Assembly (NCBI GenBank): GCA_035316325.1 | Contig: DATHJB010000111.1 | Span: 1-44,602, forward strand | DNA length: 44,602 bases | Reading direction: 5' to 3' | From: Acidimicrobiales bacterium | GTDB lineage: Bacteria > Actinomycetota > Acidimicrobiia > Acidimicrobiales > VFJN01 | Part shown: positions 7,644-15,860 of the stretch, piece by piece | Numbering within the stretch: the stretch's first letter is position 1 | Layout: each line of letters begins with the position of its first letter | Position numbers and translations under genes: made by a program | The notes under the pieces: generated by a model | Databases searched by the model: none | What the model was told of the DNA's origin: nothing | Seen by the model: the letters and a program-made list of their open reading frames with translations, nothing else

Positions 7644-9281
7644 TCAGCCCCCGACGAGGGCGGGCTCCCGGGTGTCGGCGTCGGCTTCGGTGGCGGTGGT
7701 GTCGGCGGCCTCGTCGGTGTCGAGGACGCCGTGGCCGGCCATGTCCTGCTTGCCCTTCTTGCCGAGCGACAGGGCGATGACGAGCCCGGCGGCGACCACG
7801 GCGATGCCGGCGCCGATCCACATCGAGCTCGCCCAGGCGTCGACCAGGGCCTCGCGGGCCGCGGTGAGGATCGGCAGCCCGTCCTGGCCCATGCCCTGGG
7901 CGACCTTCGTGGCCCCGGCGATCCCCTCCTCGACGAGCCGGCCCTGCGTCGGGTCGAGGCTGGACGCCACGTCGCCGATCTGGGCCCGGTACTGGGAGTT
8001 GAAGAGGGATCCCATCAGGGCGATGCCGAGCGCCCCGCCGATCTCGCGGGAGGTGTCGTTGAGGGCGGAGGCGACGCCCTGCTGCCCCCGGGACAGCGAC
8101 TCGGTGATGGCGGTGGTGGCCGGTGTCATCGTGGCGGCGAGGCCCACGGCGGTGAGCATCAGGCCGGGGACGATCGACCAGTAGTTCGAGGTGTCGACCA
8201 ACTCGGCCATGACCACCAGGCCCAGGCCGACGAGCAGGGCGCCGGCGACGAGCATGTTGCGCAGGCCCACCCGCCGCGACACCTTCGGGGCCAGCGGCGA
8301 CAGCGACATCATCACCAGCGCCATGGGGAGCAGGCCGACGGCGCCCCGGATCGCCGAGTAGCCCAGCACCGCCTGCATGAACTGCATCAGCGTCAGGAAG
8401 ATCCCGAACATGATGCCGAACACCGTGGCCAGGGCGAGGATGCCCGCGGACAGCGCGCGGTTGGCGAACACGCGGACGTCGAGCAGCGGGTGCGCGGTGC
8501 GCAGCTCCCAGGCGATGAAGCCGACGAGCCCGACGATCCCGATCGCCAGCCCGGCGGCGGCGAGAGGGTCGGTCCAGCCGCGCTCGGGTCCCTCGTGGAT
8601 GCCGAGCACGATGCCACCGACGGCCAGCACCGACAGGACGGAGCCGGCCACGTCGAAGCGCCCCGGCCCGCGCTCCTGGCTGTTGGGCACGACGGCGAAG
8701 GTGAGGAGGCCGGCGACGACCGCCATGGCCACGGGGAGGACGAACAGCCAGGGCCAGGTCAGGTCGTCGATGATGACCGCGGACGTCAGCAGGCCGATGA
8801 TGCCGCCGACCCCGGCGAAGCCGGCCCAGACGCCGACGGCGCTGCCACGGGCCTCCTCGGGGAACGAGGCGGTGATGACCGAGAGCGTGACCGGCATCAC
8901 CATGGCCGCTCCGGCACCGGCGATGACCCGGCCGGAGATCAGCAGCTCGGGGTTGTTGGCCAGGGCCGCCACCACGTTGCCGAGGGCGAACACGCCGAGG
9001 CCACCGAGCAGCACCGGCTTGCGGCCCCAGCGGTCGCCGATGGCACCCACCGGCATCAGCAGCGCGGCGAGCGCCACGGTGTAGCCGTTGATGGCCCACA
9101 GGATCTGGCTCTGCGACGCCCCGAGGTCGAGGGCGATCGCCTGCTGGGCGACGTTGAGGCCCGAGACCCCGGCCACCACCGCCACCAGGGCGGCGCAGAC
9201 GGCGGCCATCACCAGCCGGCGGCGCCTCGGATCGGTGATGGTCGACGCGTCGGCGTGGCGCGCCGCGGTGACAGTGGACAT
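7644..9281 (-). CDS. MFS drug exporter, DHA2 (EmrB/QacA) family, 14 TM
   Basis: A 545-aa proton-driven efflux permease. Family motif A is seen as GAIGDRWGRKPVLLGG (about residues 80-95) and motif C-like Gly/Pro-rich sequence GAGAAMVMPVTLSVITASFP near 125-145. Length and about 14 hydrophobic segments fit the DHA2 group that exports dyes, antibiotics and detergents. The C-terminal tail is acidic and disordered. ATG 9281 has GGAG 7 nt upstream. It is divergent from a TetR regulator, with a perfect 17-bp palindrome between the two, the classic layout of a drug-induced pump and its repressor. The substrate is unknown. Confidence 0.93.
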   Translation of the reverse strand: MSTVTAARHADASTITDPRRRRLVMAAVCAALVAVVAGVSGLNVAQQAIALDLGASQSQILWAINGYTVALAALLMPVGAIGDRWGRKPVLLGGLGVFALGNVVAALANNPELLISGRVIAGAGAAMVMPVTLSVITASFPEEARGSAVGVWAGFAGVGGIIGLLTSAVIIDDLTWPWLFVLPVAMAVVAGLLTFAVVPNSQERGPGRFDVAGSVLSVLAVGGIVLGIHEGPERGWTDPLAAAGLAIGIVGLVGFIAWELRTAHPLLDVRVFANRALSAGILALATVFGIMFGIFLTLMQFMQAVLGYSAIRGAVGLLPMALVMMSLSPLAPKVSRRVGLRNMLVAGALLVGLGLVVMAELVDTSNYWSIVPGLMLTAVGLAATMTPATTAITESLSRGQQGVASALNDTSREIGGALGIALMGSLFNSQYRAQIGDVASSLDPTQGRLVEEGIAGATKVAQGMGQDGLPILTAAREALVDAWASSMWIGAGIAVVAAGLVIALSLGKKGKQDMAGHGVLDTDEAADTTATEADADTREPALVGG

Positions 9282-9377
9282 GATCGGCTCCGTTCGGGGG
9301 ACGAGGGGAAGATGGGAGTCGACGGCGAGGTGTCAGCGGTGGGATTACCGACACCAGACGGTCCCTCAACCGACCAG

Positions 9378-9394
9378 TACGCTACAGTAGCGTA
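9378..9394. promoter_or_regulatory. TetR operator candidate (17-bp perfect palindrome)
   Basis: TACGCTACAGTAGCGTA is a perfect palindrome around a central A in the tetR/MFS intergenic space. The half site TAGCGT is itself -10-like on both strands, so a bound repressor would block both promoters. Position and size fit TetR operators. Confidence 0.75.
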
Positions 9395-9427
9395 TCGATA
9401 ATGGTCAACCAGGAAGGGTGGTGATCC

Positions 9428-10030
9428 ATGTCACAAACCGCGCCGCAGGCAGGCGACCAACGCGTCGCCCGATCGCGCGCTGCCGTGCTCGAGGCCGGGG
9501 TGGAGCTGCTCGTGGAGGGCGGCCCGAACGCGGTCACGGTCGAAGCCGTCGTCCATCGCTCCGGCGTCGCCAAGACCACCATCTACCGGCACTGGAGCTC
9601 ACGGGACGACCTCGTGGTCGACGTGATCGGCGAGGTCGTGGGCAGTAGGCCCGTGCCGCCGACCGACATGGCGTTCGAGCCCGCGCTGCGCGTGCTGATG
9701 CGCGCCAACTGCACGCAGGCCCGCGAGGACCGCCTCCGTCGCGCCTTCCCTGCCCTCCTGCTCGCCAAGGCCCAGGGGCAGCCCGCGCTCGACCAGCTCC
9801 GGTCGAGGAGCGACGAGGAGCAGGCGGTCCAGCTGGAGGACCTGCTGCAGCGGGGCGTCGCCGAGGGCCGGCTCGCTCCCGACGTCACGCTGGAGGACGC
9901 CCTGCTCCAGCTCGTCGCGCCCCTGGTCCTCATCACGTGTGACTTCCGCGACTTCGGCGACGACGTCGCGGACCGCATCGTCGACCTCTTCCTCGCCAGC
10001 CACCGACCCGGGTCGAGCAGTTCGGGCTGA
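9428..10030 (+). CDS. TetR/AcrR family repressor of the adjacent MFS pump
   Basis: A 200-aa regulator with the TetR helix-turn-helix at about residues 15-60 (VTVEAVVHRSGVAKTTIYRH). The C-terminal half resembles the TetR_C domain of the AcrR/EnvR-like group (RLRRAFPALLLAKAQGQPAL, LLQRGVAEGRLAPDVTLEDA). It is expected to repress both itself and the divergent MFS gene by binding the 17-bp palindrome at 9378-9394, and to release when a pump substrate binds. The start at 9428 is preceded by GGAAGGG. A short 7-codon ORF (9401-9424) lies just before it, downstream of TAGCGT; its meaning is unclear. Confidence 0.9.
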   Translation: MSQTAPQAGDQRVARSRAAVLEAGVELLVEGGPNAVTVEAVVHRSGVAKTTIYRHWSSRDDLVVDVIGEVVGSRPVPPTDMAFEPALRVLMRANCTQAREDRLRRAFPALLLAKAQGQPALDQLRSRSDEEQAVQLEDLLQRGVAEGRLAPDVTLEDALLQLVAPLVLITCDFRDFGDDVADRIVDLFLASHRPGSSSSG

Positions 10031-10033
10031 GGT

Positions 10034-10258
10034 TCAGGCGGCTCGGTGAGCGTCGACGACCCAGGCTCCCCGGCCGGGCCCCCGACGTCCGTCCCGGCCG
10101 CCGGAGCGCATCCGCACCAGCCGGGCACACGCCGGGCAGACCCCATGGCCCCGGCCGTCCGTGCACCCGTGTCGCAGCTCCCACCCCGAGGCGACGCACA
10201 GCCGATCGGTCCGCCTGGCCCGCAGGGTGTTGGCAAGGGCAAGGGCTCGGCTCATCAT
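10034..10258 (-). CDS. Small Cys/His-rich hypothetical protein
   Basis: A 74-aa protein starting MMSRALALANTLRARR. The middle reads CVASGWELRHGC, then GVCPACARLVR, giving several Cys/His residues spaced as in small zinc-binding folds; the CPAC pair is the clearest. The tail is Gly/Arg-rich. GGGGAG lies 6 nt before the start, which supports translation. It converges on the TetR gene with three bases between the stops, and lies just upstream, on the opposite strand, of the large membrane gene. No family is recognised; zinc binding is inference. Confidence 0.5.
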   Translation of the reverse strand: MMSRALALANTLRARRTDRLCVASGWELRHGCTDGRGHGVCPACARLVRMRSGGRDGRRGPGRGAWVVDAHRAA

Positions 10259-10433
10259 CGTCAGCTCCCCGGTCGTCCGCTCCACCACTGACGGAACCAC
10301 GAGGGGCCGGGTGGGCACATCGGGTCCAACCCCCGCGTCGCAACCACCTGTCGGGGGACCCCACCCCGGGGGACCTCGACGGTCTGGCGTGGGCGCGACC
10401 GGATTGCCACGGAGTGTGCTAGACGCTCTCGTC

Positions 10434-13400
10434 GTGAGCTCACCGCCGGGTGGAGGAGATCGGACGGCGCAGGCGCCGGAGGCCGAGGAGCGCCTGCGGG
10501 CCGCGTTGGACCGGGTCGAGGCGCTCGCGCCGCCGTGGGGGTGGCCCGAGCGGCTGGCGGTGGCCGGGGTGGGCCTGTTGCTGGCGGCGGTGGCGTTGCC
10601 GTGGGGCTCGGGCTTCGGTGACCAGCCGGTGGTGCTGGCCCAGGCCGGGCGGCCGGGCCTGTTCGTGGTCGGGGCGGCGGTCGCGCTGGTGGCGGTGGTC
10701 GTGCAGTTGGGGGTGGGCCGGGCTTCGCCGGCCACCCCGCCGGTCGTCGGGATCGCGGCGGGGGTGACGGCCGTCGGGTCGTTGCTGGTGCGGGAGGCCG
10801 ACGGCCGGGCCCTGGCGCTGCTGGTGCCGGGGCGGGTCGCCGCCGTGGTGGGGTGCGTGGCCCTGGTGTCGGCGGCCCTGTCGCTCGACGAGACGGCCCG
10901 GGCGGCCCGGGCGCGCACCGACAGGGTGCTGCGCGCGGCCCGCAAGCGGTTGGCCGACGACACGGGCGAGAGCGTCGAGGACGAGGTGGTCGAGCGCGTC
11001 GCGGCGGAGGTGCTGGCGGTGGTCGGGGCCCCCGACCGCCGGGGTGCGTGGGTGGTCGGCGCGCTCCTGTGCGCCGGCGCGGGCGCGCTGGCGCTCACCG
11101 GCCCGTGGTGGCGCTCGGCGTTCGACGTGACCGGGCCCTACCGGGACCTGCTGGACGAAGGGGAGGTCGCCGTGACCGTGCGCTCGGGGGTCGACATACT
11201 CGGTGCCGCCCGGTCGTGGGTCGTGGGCGCCGTCGTTCTCACCGCGGTCGGTGCGGTGGTGTGGCCGGGCGGCCGCCGGGCGGCTCCGGTGGTGGCCCTG
11301 GCCGGCGTGGTGGTCGCGGCGAGCGGTGCGGCGGCGTGGGCGAGCGACGAGGCGGCGGGATCGACGAGCGTCGCCGCCGCCGTCGTGGCCCTCGGAGCGG
11401 CCGCGGCCGCGCTGGCGGTCGCGGTGTGGTGGTCGGGCTCGACGGGCCCCGCCCGGGCCGGCTCGCTGCTGGTCGCGGCGCCGGGCCTGCTCGCCGTCTG
11501 GCCGGTCGACGAGCGTGAGGTCCCTGCTGCGGTGACCGACGGGCCGTACCAGGTGCTGGCCGGCGCCGAGTCGGACATGTCCATGTCCGGCTTCGGGGCG
11601 CAGGACGGCTACCCGGTGTGGGTCGACGGGCAGCCCGGGGTGGTCGCCTGGGCCGGCGCCGGCGCCGACGGCGACCGGCGGCCGGTGTTGTGGACCGTGG
11701 ACGACGGCCGGATGGAGGTCCGCGCCGTGGGCCCCGGGTCGGTGCCGGAGGACAGCGTCCCCGTGGGGTTCGCCGACGGCACCGTCCTGTTCCGGGCGCG
11801 CGGCGACCTGGCCCACCTCTGGCCGGTGGGCTCCCCGGCGACCGCCGTGCCGCTGCCGGCCGGGCCCGGCGACCTCCCGGTCCTCGGCTCCGACGGCGCC
11901 ACGTGGATCGTCACCCTGCCCTACCGGCCGCAGCTGGGGGAGGAGCCGACCGCTCCCGGCCCGGTCCACGTGACCGACGTGGACGAGGTCCTCCGCCGGC
12001 GGGGCGACCGGTCGGGTCAGCCGGTCGACGCCCTCGCCGACGGGCCCGAGCTGCCGGCCGGCACGCTCGAGGTGGTGCCGGGTCAGGGCGAGGGGGAGGC
12101 CTTCGCCGTGCTCGAGGACCGGATCCTGGCGTTGGCCGCCGACGGCTCGACCCGGTCGGTGTTCGGTGGCGCCGTCGACGGGGCCTGCGGCTTCAACGGG
12201 GACGCCCCGGCGAACTTCGTGGGCTCGGGTCGCCTGGCGCTCGCGGCCGAGAACGAGGGTCGCTACGACGGCGGCGTCGAGGTGGGGCGGCGGGGCTACG
12301 TCGCCACCGACGGCGTCCTGCCCGACTCGTCCGTCGTGCCGCTGTGGACCGCGGAGCCCGCGGCCGGCGGTGGCCTGTGGGTGGCGCTGCCGGTGCCGGC
12401 CGACCCCGTCGGCGGCGCGCACCGGCTGGCCCGGATCACGGCGGACGGCGAGGTGCGGGTGGTCGACCACCCTGTGCCCGGCATCCGCTTCATCGCCGTG
12501 GACCCCGCCGACGGTGATGTGCTGGTGGTCGACCACGGCGGCCGCCTGCTGCAGCTCGACGACCCGGACGTGGCGACCACTCCGCTGCCCCCGCCGCCCG
12601 ACGACTGCTACCCGGAGGTGCCCACCGTGGCGCCGCCCGCCCGCCTGACAGCCGTCGGCGGATCACCCTCTCCCGAACCGGATGCCGTGCTGGTCGACAC
12701 CGCCGGCACCCGGCTGCTGGCCCGGTCGTCGGGCGCCGCCACCGAGATCGTCCGGCTGCCGGTCGGCGGTGGCGAGCAGGTGGTGGCCGAGGTTCCGGGT
12801 GAGGTGCTCGCCCTCGGTCCCGACGGCGCGGGCGGCGCGTGGTGGCTGGAGAGCCAGGACGGCGCCGGCGACGCCGACGAGGACGAGGACGACGAGGTCG
12901 ACGCCGTGGCCGTGCACCTGCGGGTGGACGGCGGGATCGACCGGGGCCCGTCGCTCCCCGTGGGGACGGGTGCGTTCCCGATCCACATCGCCACCTACGG
13001 CGCCGGCGACGTGCCGTACGTCGTCGACGCGCACGACACCCGGCCCCGGCAGACCGACCGCGGCATCGGCACGGTGGGCGACCACCGGCTCCGCCGGATC
13101 GTCGGCGGGCGGGTGGAGGTGGTGTACGACGCCGCGGCGGACGCGCCGGTGCTCGCCGACACGGGCCCCGAGCAGTCGCTGGCCGTCACCGCCACCGGCG
13201 AGGTCGTGAGCGTGGACGGCGGCGAGGTCCGCCGGCTGGTCGGCGACGGGTTCGAGCCCGTCGCCGGCAGCGACCCGGACGAGGTCGCCGCCGAGTCGGC
13301 GAGGCCCCTGCCGGTGCACCTGGCGGCGGCGACACCGCCCGACGAGATCCCCGTCGTCGGCGACATGGTGGCCGACCCGGCCGGGGGCGGCGTTCTCGTC

Positions 13401-13559
13401 GCCCAGGACGGGCTGCTCGTCCGCATCGGCCTCGACGGCACGTTCGCCCCGGTGGCGCAGGATCCGCGCCTGGACGACGTCGACCTGGCCGTGCTCGACG
13501 GCCGGGTCGTGGCCACCGACGCCGACGGCCGACCGTTCCTCGTGGAGGTGGGGACATGA
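10434..13559 (+). CDS. Large polytopic membrane protein with probable beta-propeller domain, unknown
   Basis: About 1041 aa. A short polar N-terminus is followed by four hydrophobic segments (about residues 35-150), a charged region with a helical stretch (ARTDRVLRAARKRLADD), then about five more segments (to about residue 365). The remaining 670 residues are soluble, rich in short beta-like repeats with Asp-Gly turns (TVDDGRMEVR, RITADGEVRVVD, VDPADGDVLVVDHGGRLLQL, RIGLDGTFAPV), as in NHL/YVTN-type propellers, with an acidic run DADEDEDDEVD. No enzyme motif is seen. I chose GTG 10434 because TAGACG lies 8 nt upstream, fitting a leaderless start; GTG 10416 is an alternative. Its stop overlaps the next gene (ATGA), so the two form a unit. 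Function unknown. Confidence 0.8.
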   Translation: MSSPPGGGDRTAQAPEAEERLRAALDRVEALAPPWGWPERLAVAGVGLLLAAVALPWGSGFGDQPVVLAQAGRPGLFVVGAAVALVAVVVQLGVGRASPATPPVVGIAAGVTAVGSLLVREADGRALALLVPGRVAAVVGCVALVSAALSLDETARAARARTDRVLRAARKRLADDTGESVEDEVVERVAAEVLAVVGAPDRRGAWVVGALLCAGAGALALTGPWWRSAFDVTGPYRDLLDEGEVAVTVRSGVDILGAARSWVVGAVVLTAVGAVVWPGGRRAAPVVALAGVVVAASGAAAWASDEAAGSTSVAAAVVALGAAAAALAVAVWWSGSTGPARAGSLLVAAPGLLAVWPVDEREVPAAVTDGPYQVLAGAESDMSMSGFGAQDGYPVWVDGQPGVVAWAGAGADGDRRPVLWTVDDGRMEVRAVGPGSVPEDSVPVGFADGTVLFRARGDLAHLWPVGSPATAVPLPAGPGDLPVLGSDGATWIVTLPYRPQLGEEPTAPGPVHVTDVDEVLRRRGDRSGQPVDALADGPELPAGTLEVVPGQGEGEAFAVLEDRILALAADGSTRSVFGGAVDGACGFNGDAPANFVGSGRLALAAENEGRYDGGVEVGRRGYVATDGVLPDSSVVPLWTAEPAAGGGLWVALPVPADPVGGAHRLARITADGEVRVVDHPVPGIRFIAVDPADGDVLVVDHGGRLLQLDDPDVATTPLPPPPDDCYPEVPTVAPPARLTAVGGSPSPEPDAVLVDTAGTRLLARSSGAATEIVRLPVGGGEQVVAEVPGEVLALGPDGAGGAWWLESQDGAGDADEDEDDEVDAVAVHLRVDGGIDRGPSLPVGTGAFPIHIATYGAGDVPYVVDAHDTRPRQTDRGIGTVGDHRLRRIVGGRVEVVYDAAADAPVLADTGPEQSLAVTATGEVVSVDGGEVRRLVGDGFEPVAGSDPDEVAAESARPLPVHLAAATPPDEIPVVGDMVADPAGGGVLVAQDGLLVRIGLDGTFAPVAQDPRLDDVDLAVLDGRVVATDADGRPFLVEVGT

Positions 13560-13999
13560 CCGGTCGGAACCCGTCGTCGCTGGTGGCGCTGGAGGCGGCG
13601 CTCGCCGAGCGGGAGCGCGACCGGTCGGCCGCCCCGGCGTGGACCTGGCTCGCGGGCCTGGGTGCCGTCGCCATCGCCACGTCGACGCTCCTGTACTGGA
13701 TGCTCGCCCCGGGACCCGTCGGCCCGCTCGCCGTCACCACCCCGCCGGCGCTGCTGTGGGTGGGGCTGGTCGTGACGACGAGCGGTGTCGCCGTCGGGCT
13801 GGCCCGTCCCGCGATCGCCCCGACTCCGGTGGCCGTGGCCGTGCTGCTCGGAGCCCTGCTGGTCGCCGCGTCCGTCGCCGCCGACGCCCGCTCCGGCGCC
13901 GCCGGCCCGGCCCCCTGGCTGGCACTCGCAGGCGCTCTGCTCACCGCCGCCGCAGCCTCGCCCGCCGTCGCCCGCCGCTTGGCGCCGGTCGCCCGCTGA
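13556..13999 (+). CDS. Small four-TM membrane protein, partner of the propeller protein
   Basis: A 147-aa protein. An N-terminal charged segment (LVALEAALAERERDRS) is followed by four hydrophobic stretches at about 28-50, 62-84, 90-108 and 118-140. No motif for a known family is visible. Its ATG overlaps the TGA of the large membrane gene (ATGA), so translation is coupled and the products probably interact in the membrane. The gene ends where a decayed MFS remnant begins. Confidence 0.75.
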   Translation: MTGRNPSSLVALEAALAERERDRSAAPAWTWLAGLGAVAIATSTLLYWMLAPGPVGPLAVTTPPALLWVGLVVTTSGVAVGLARPAIAPTPVAVAVLLGALLVAASVAADARSGAAGPAPWLALAGALLTAAAASPAVARRLAPVAR

Positions 14000-14404
14000 C
14001 GCCGGGGCTGGCGTCGGTCGGGTCGTTCATGGTGGCGTTGGACGGCCGGGGCCGGCGCCGGCTTCCTGCTGTCGGCATCGCTCTACAGCACGGTGTTCTT
14101 CATGGCCCAGTACCTGCAGTCCGGCCTGGGGCTGCAGGCCGTCGGGCTGGTCTGGCTGGTCTGGCTGGCGGTGATCGCCGCACCTGACCTGTCGTATGTC
14201 GTGATGGTGGTCCCGCTGGTCGTGTCCGGCATCGGGTGCTCGGCGGCGCTGCCCGTGTCGCAGACGGCGATCGTCGGCTCGGTGGGCGGCGACGATGTGG
14301 GCAAGGCCGCCGGCGCCAACAACATGACCTGGCTGCGGCTCTGGCGTTGCCGCGCCACGCGCCCGGCGACCACCGATGAGTCCCGCGGCCCGGAAACGTC
14401 CTAA
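14000..14404 (+). pseudogene. Remnant of an MFS (DHA2-type) transporter
   Basis: Two frames carry pieces of an MFS protein. In one frame ASVGSFMVALD (about 14009-14043) looks like the start of TM1 of a DHA2 pump. In another frame GFLLSASLYSTVFFMAQYLQ (about 14056-14118) matches a central TM, followed by a late TM (SYVVMVVPLVVSGIGCSAAL) and GDDVGKAAGANNM, a motif of the C-terminal half. The intervening segments are missing and the end runs into unrelated sequence before TAA at 14404. So at least two internal deletions and a frameshift have removed most of the roughly 500-aa protein. It cannot make a working transporter. Confidence 0.75.
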
Positions 14405-14407
14405 CTG

Positions 14408-15430
14408 ATGATGACCGTCGCCACCGCCACCAGCGTCACCGCCGCCGCTACCGCCCCCACCACCGAGCAGGCGCTGCTCCTCGCCGCCCAGGACGGCGAC
14501 GAGCGCGCCTACACCCGCTTGATCGAGCCCCGCCGCCGGGAGCTCCACGCCCACTGCTACCGGATGCTCGGTTCGGTCCACGACGCCGACGACGCGCTGC
14601 TGGAGACGCTGCTGCGGGCCTGGCGGGGCCTGCCCCGGTTCGCCGGCCGCAGCTCGCTGCGGACCTGGCTTCACACGATCGCCCACAACGCCTGCCTGGC
14701 CGTCATCGAGCGGCAGCCCCGGCTGGCCCTGCCCGTCCACCATGGCCCGGTCGAGTCGGTGTGGGTCGAGCCCTACCCGGACGAGCTCGGCGCCGGCCGG
14801 GAGGCGCCCGCGGCCCGCTACGAGCGGCGCGAGAGCGTCGAGCTGGCCTTCACCGCCGCGGTGCTGCTCCTGCCACCCAACCAGCGGGCCGCGCTGATCA
14901 TGCGGGACGTGCTGGGCTTCTCGGCACCGGAGACCGCGGCGGCGTCGGCGACCACGGTGGCCTCGGTCACCAGCGCCCTCCAGCGGGCCCGCACCTCGAT
15001 CGAGGCTCGACGACCCGCCCGGAGCCAGCAGGTCAGCCTGCGGCAGCTGGGCGACGCCGGTGTGCGCCGGCTCGTGGACGCCTACGTCGACGCCTGGGAG
15101 CGCGGCGATCCCGCCGCCATCCTGGCGCTGCTGGCCGACGACGCCACGTTCTCGATGCCGCCGGGCGCCAACTGGTACCAGGGGCACGCCGACATCGCCG
15201 CCTTCCTGCAGATCGGGCCGCTCACCGAGGACTGGCGCCTCGTCCCGGCCGCCGCCAGCGGCCAGCTCGCCTTCGGCAGCTACCGCTGGAACCCGAGCCA
15301 CGGCCGCTACGTCGGCCACTCGATCGACGTGATCGACGTGGCCGGCGACCGGATCACCGCGATCACAGCCTTCCTCGACGCCGACCTACTGGCCCGCTTC
15401 CGCCTCCCTCCCGCACTCGCAACCCGATGA
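14408..15430 (+). CDS. SigX5-like (TIGR02960) sigma-70 factor with SnoaL-like C-terminal domain
   Basis: A 340-aa sigma factor. Region 2 covers about residues 20-95 (CYRMLGSVHDADDALLETLLRAWRG; RSSLRTWLHTIAHNACL), region 4 about 145-200 (LPPNQRAALIMRDVLGFSAPE). The C-terminal 125 residues resemble a SnoaL/NTF2-like fold (VDAYVDAWERGDPAAILALL), as in the TIGR02960/ECF41-like groups, where this domain modulates activity. The usual region 2 DxxQE is LLET here. No anti-sigma gene is next to it. It starts at ATG 14408 right after the MFS remnant. The target promoters are unknown. Confidence 0.85.
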   Translation: MMTVATATSVTAAATAPTTEQALLLAAQDGDERAYTRLIEPRRRELHAHCYRMLGSVHDADDALLETLLRAWRGLPRFAGRSSLRTWLHTIAHNACLAVIERQPRLALPVHHGPVESVWVEPYPDELGAGREAPAARYERRESVELAFTAAVLLLPPNQRAALIMRDVLGFSAPETAAASATTVASVTSALQRARTSIEARRPARSQQVSLRQLGDAGVRRLVDAYVDAWERGDPAAILALLADDATFSMPPGANWYQGHADIAAFLQIGPLTEDWRLVPAAASGQLAFGSYRWNPSHGRYVGHSIDVIDVAGDRITAITAFLDADLLARFRLPPALATR

Positions 15431-15468
15431 CGCTAGCAACGCAACGATCGGCCAGGCCTGAGTCTCGA

Positions 15469-15714
15469 CTAGTGCTCCGTGCGCCTCTTCGTGGGCTTCG
15501 CCGGGAGCGAGCGGGCGTAGGTCGCTCCCGTGTCCACCCAGCTGCCGAGCTGGTCGTCGGTGCGGACGTGGTCGGCGTCGACCCGCAGCCATCCACGCAT
15601 CTCGCGGCCCCGCATCTCCATCGGCCGGGCGTCGGTCGTCGCCACCAGCTCCTCGGACTGCGCCGGGTCGGCCCGGACCAGGAGCCCGCCTTGACCGCTC
15701 GCTGCCACCGCCAT
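15469..15714 (-). pseudogene. Truncated TfoX/Sxy N-terminal-domain protein
   Basis: The frame MAVAASGQGGLLVRADP through ATYARSLPAKPTKR is the C-terminal two thirds of the small TfoX/Sxy-like proteins common in actinobacteria (PMEMRGREMRGWLRV is diagnostic). Full proteins are about 110 aa; this one has 81, and upstream of the Met only SGH could belong to the family before unrelated sequence begins. The expected first 35-40 residues, with the MFGG segment, are absent and no ribosome binding site precedes 15714. It is most simply a 5'-truncated remnant. Confidence 0.7.
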
Positions 15715-15766
15715 GTGCCCGCTGATCTGCCCGCCGCTCGCAGCTCCCGTCCTAAGGTCGCAGCCG

Positions 15767-15850
15767 ATGCACTGGCCAGGATCTCCGCACCGCCTTCATC
15801 GGCTGACTCCCGCCTGGGACCTCGGCACCTCGGGCTCACCGGGTGGGTGA
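15767..15850 (+). CDS. Possible 27-codon leader ORF
   Basis: An ATG at 15767 follows TAAGGT by 8 nt, the same spacing as other leaderless starts here, and opens a 27-codon frame (MHWPGSPHRLHRLTPAW...) ending with TGA at 15848-15850. It stops 7 nt before GTG 15858 of the next gene and runs through the 5' arm of the start-codon hairpin. It could be a leader peptide whose translation opens the hairpin. This is inference; the peptide itself has no recognised similarity. Confidence 0.3.
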   Translation: MHWPGSPHRLHRLTPAWDLGTSGSPGG

Positions 15851-15860
15851 GCCCGAGGTG
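15826..15860 (+). promoter_or_regulatory. Hairpin covering the start codon of the next gene
   Basis: CACCTCGGGCTCAC (15826-15839) pairs exactly with GTGAGCCCGAGGTG (15847-15860), with a 7-nt loop. The 3' arm ends in the GTG at 15858-15860, and the alternative GTG at 15843 is in the loop. Such a stable stem would hide the start unless opened by a translating ribosome. It could instead be a terminator of an upstream transcript. Confidence 0.55.

Noticed and set aside
10440-12536. Long minus-strand frame (698 codons) antisense to the large membrane protein
   Set aside because: Composition is Arg/Gly/His/Pro-rich without motifs; the plus strand shows hydrophobic segments and proper codon bias.
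15469-15714. TfoX-like frame as a working 81-aa gene
   Set aside because: The conserved first third of the domain and a ribosome binding site are missing, so it is listed as a pseudogene.
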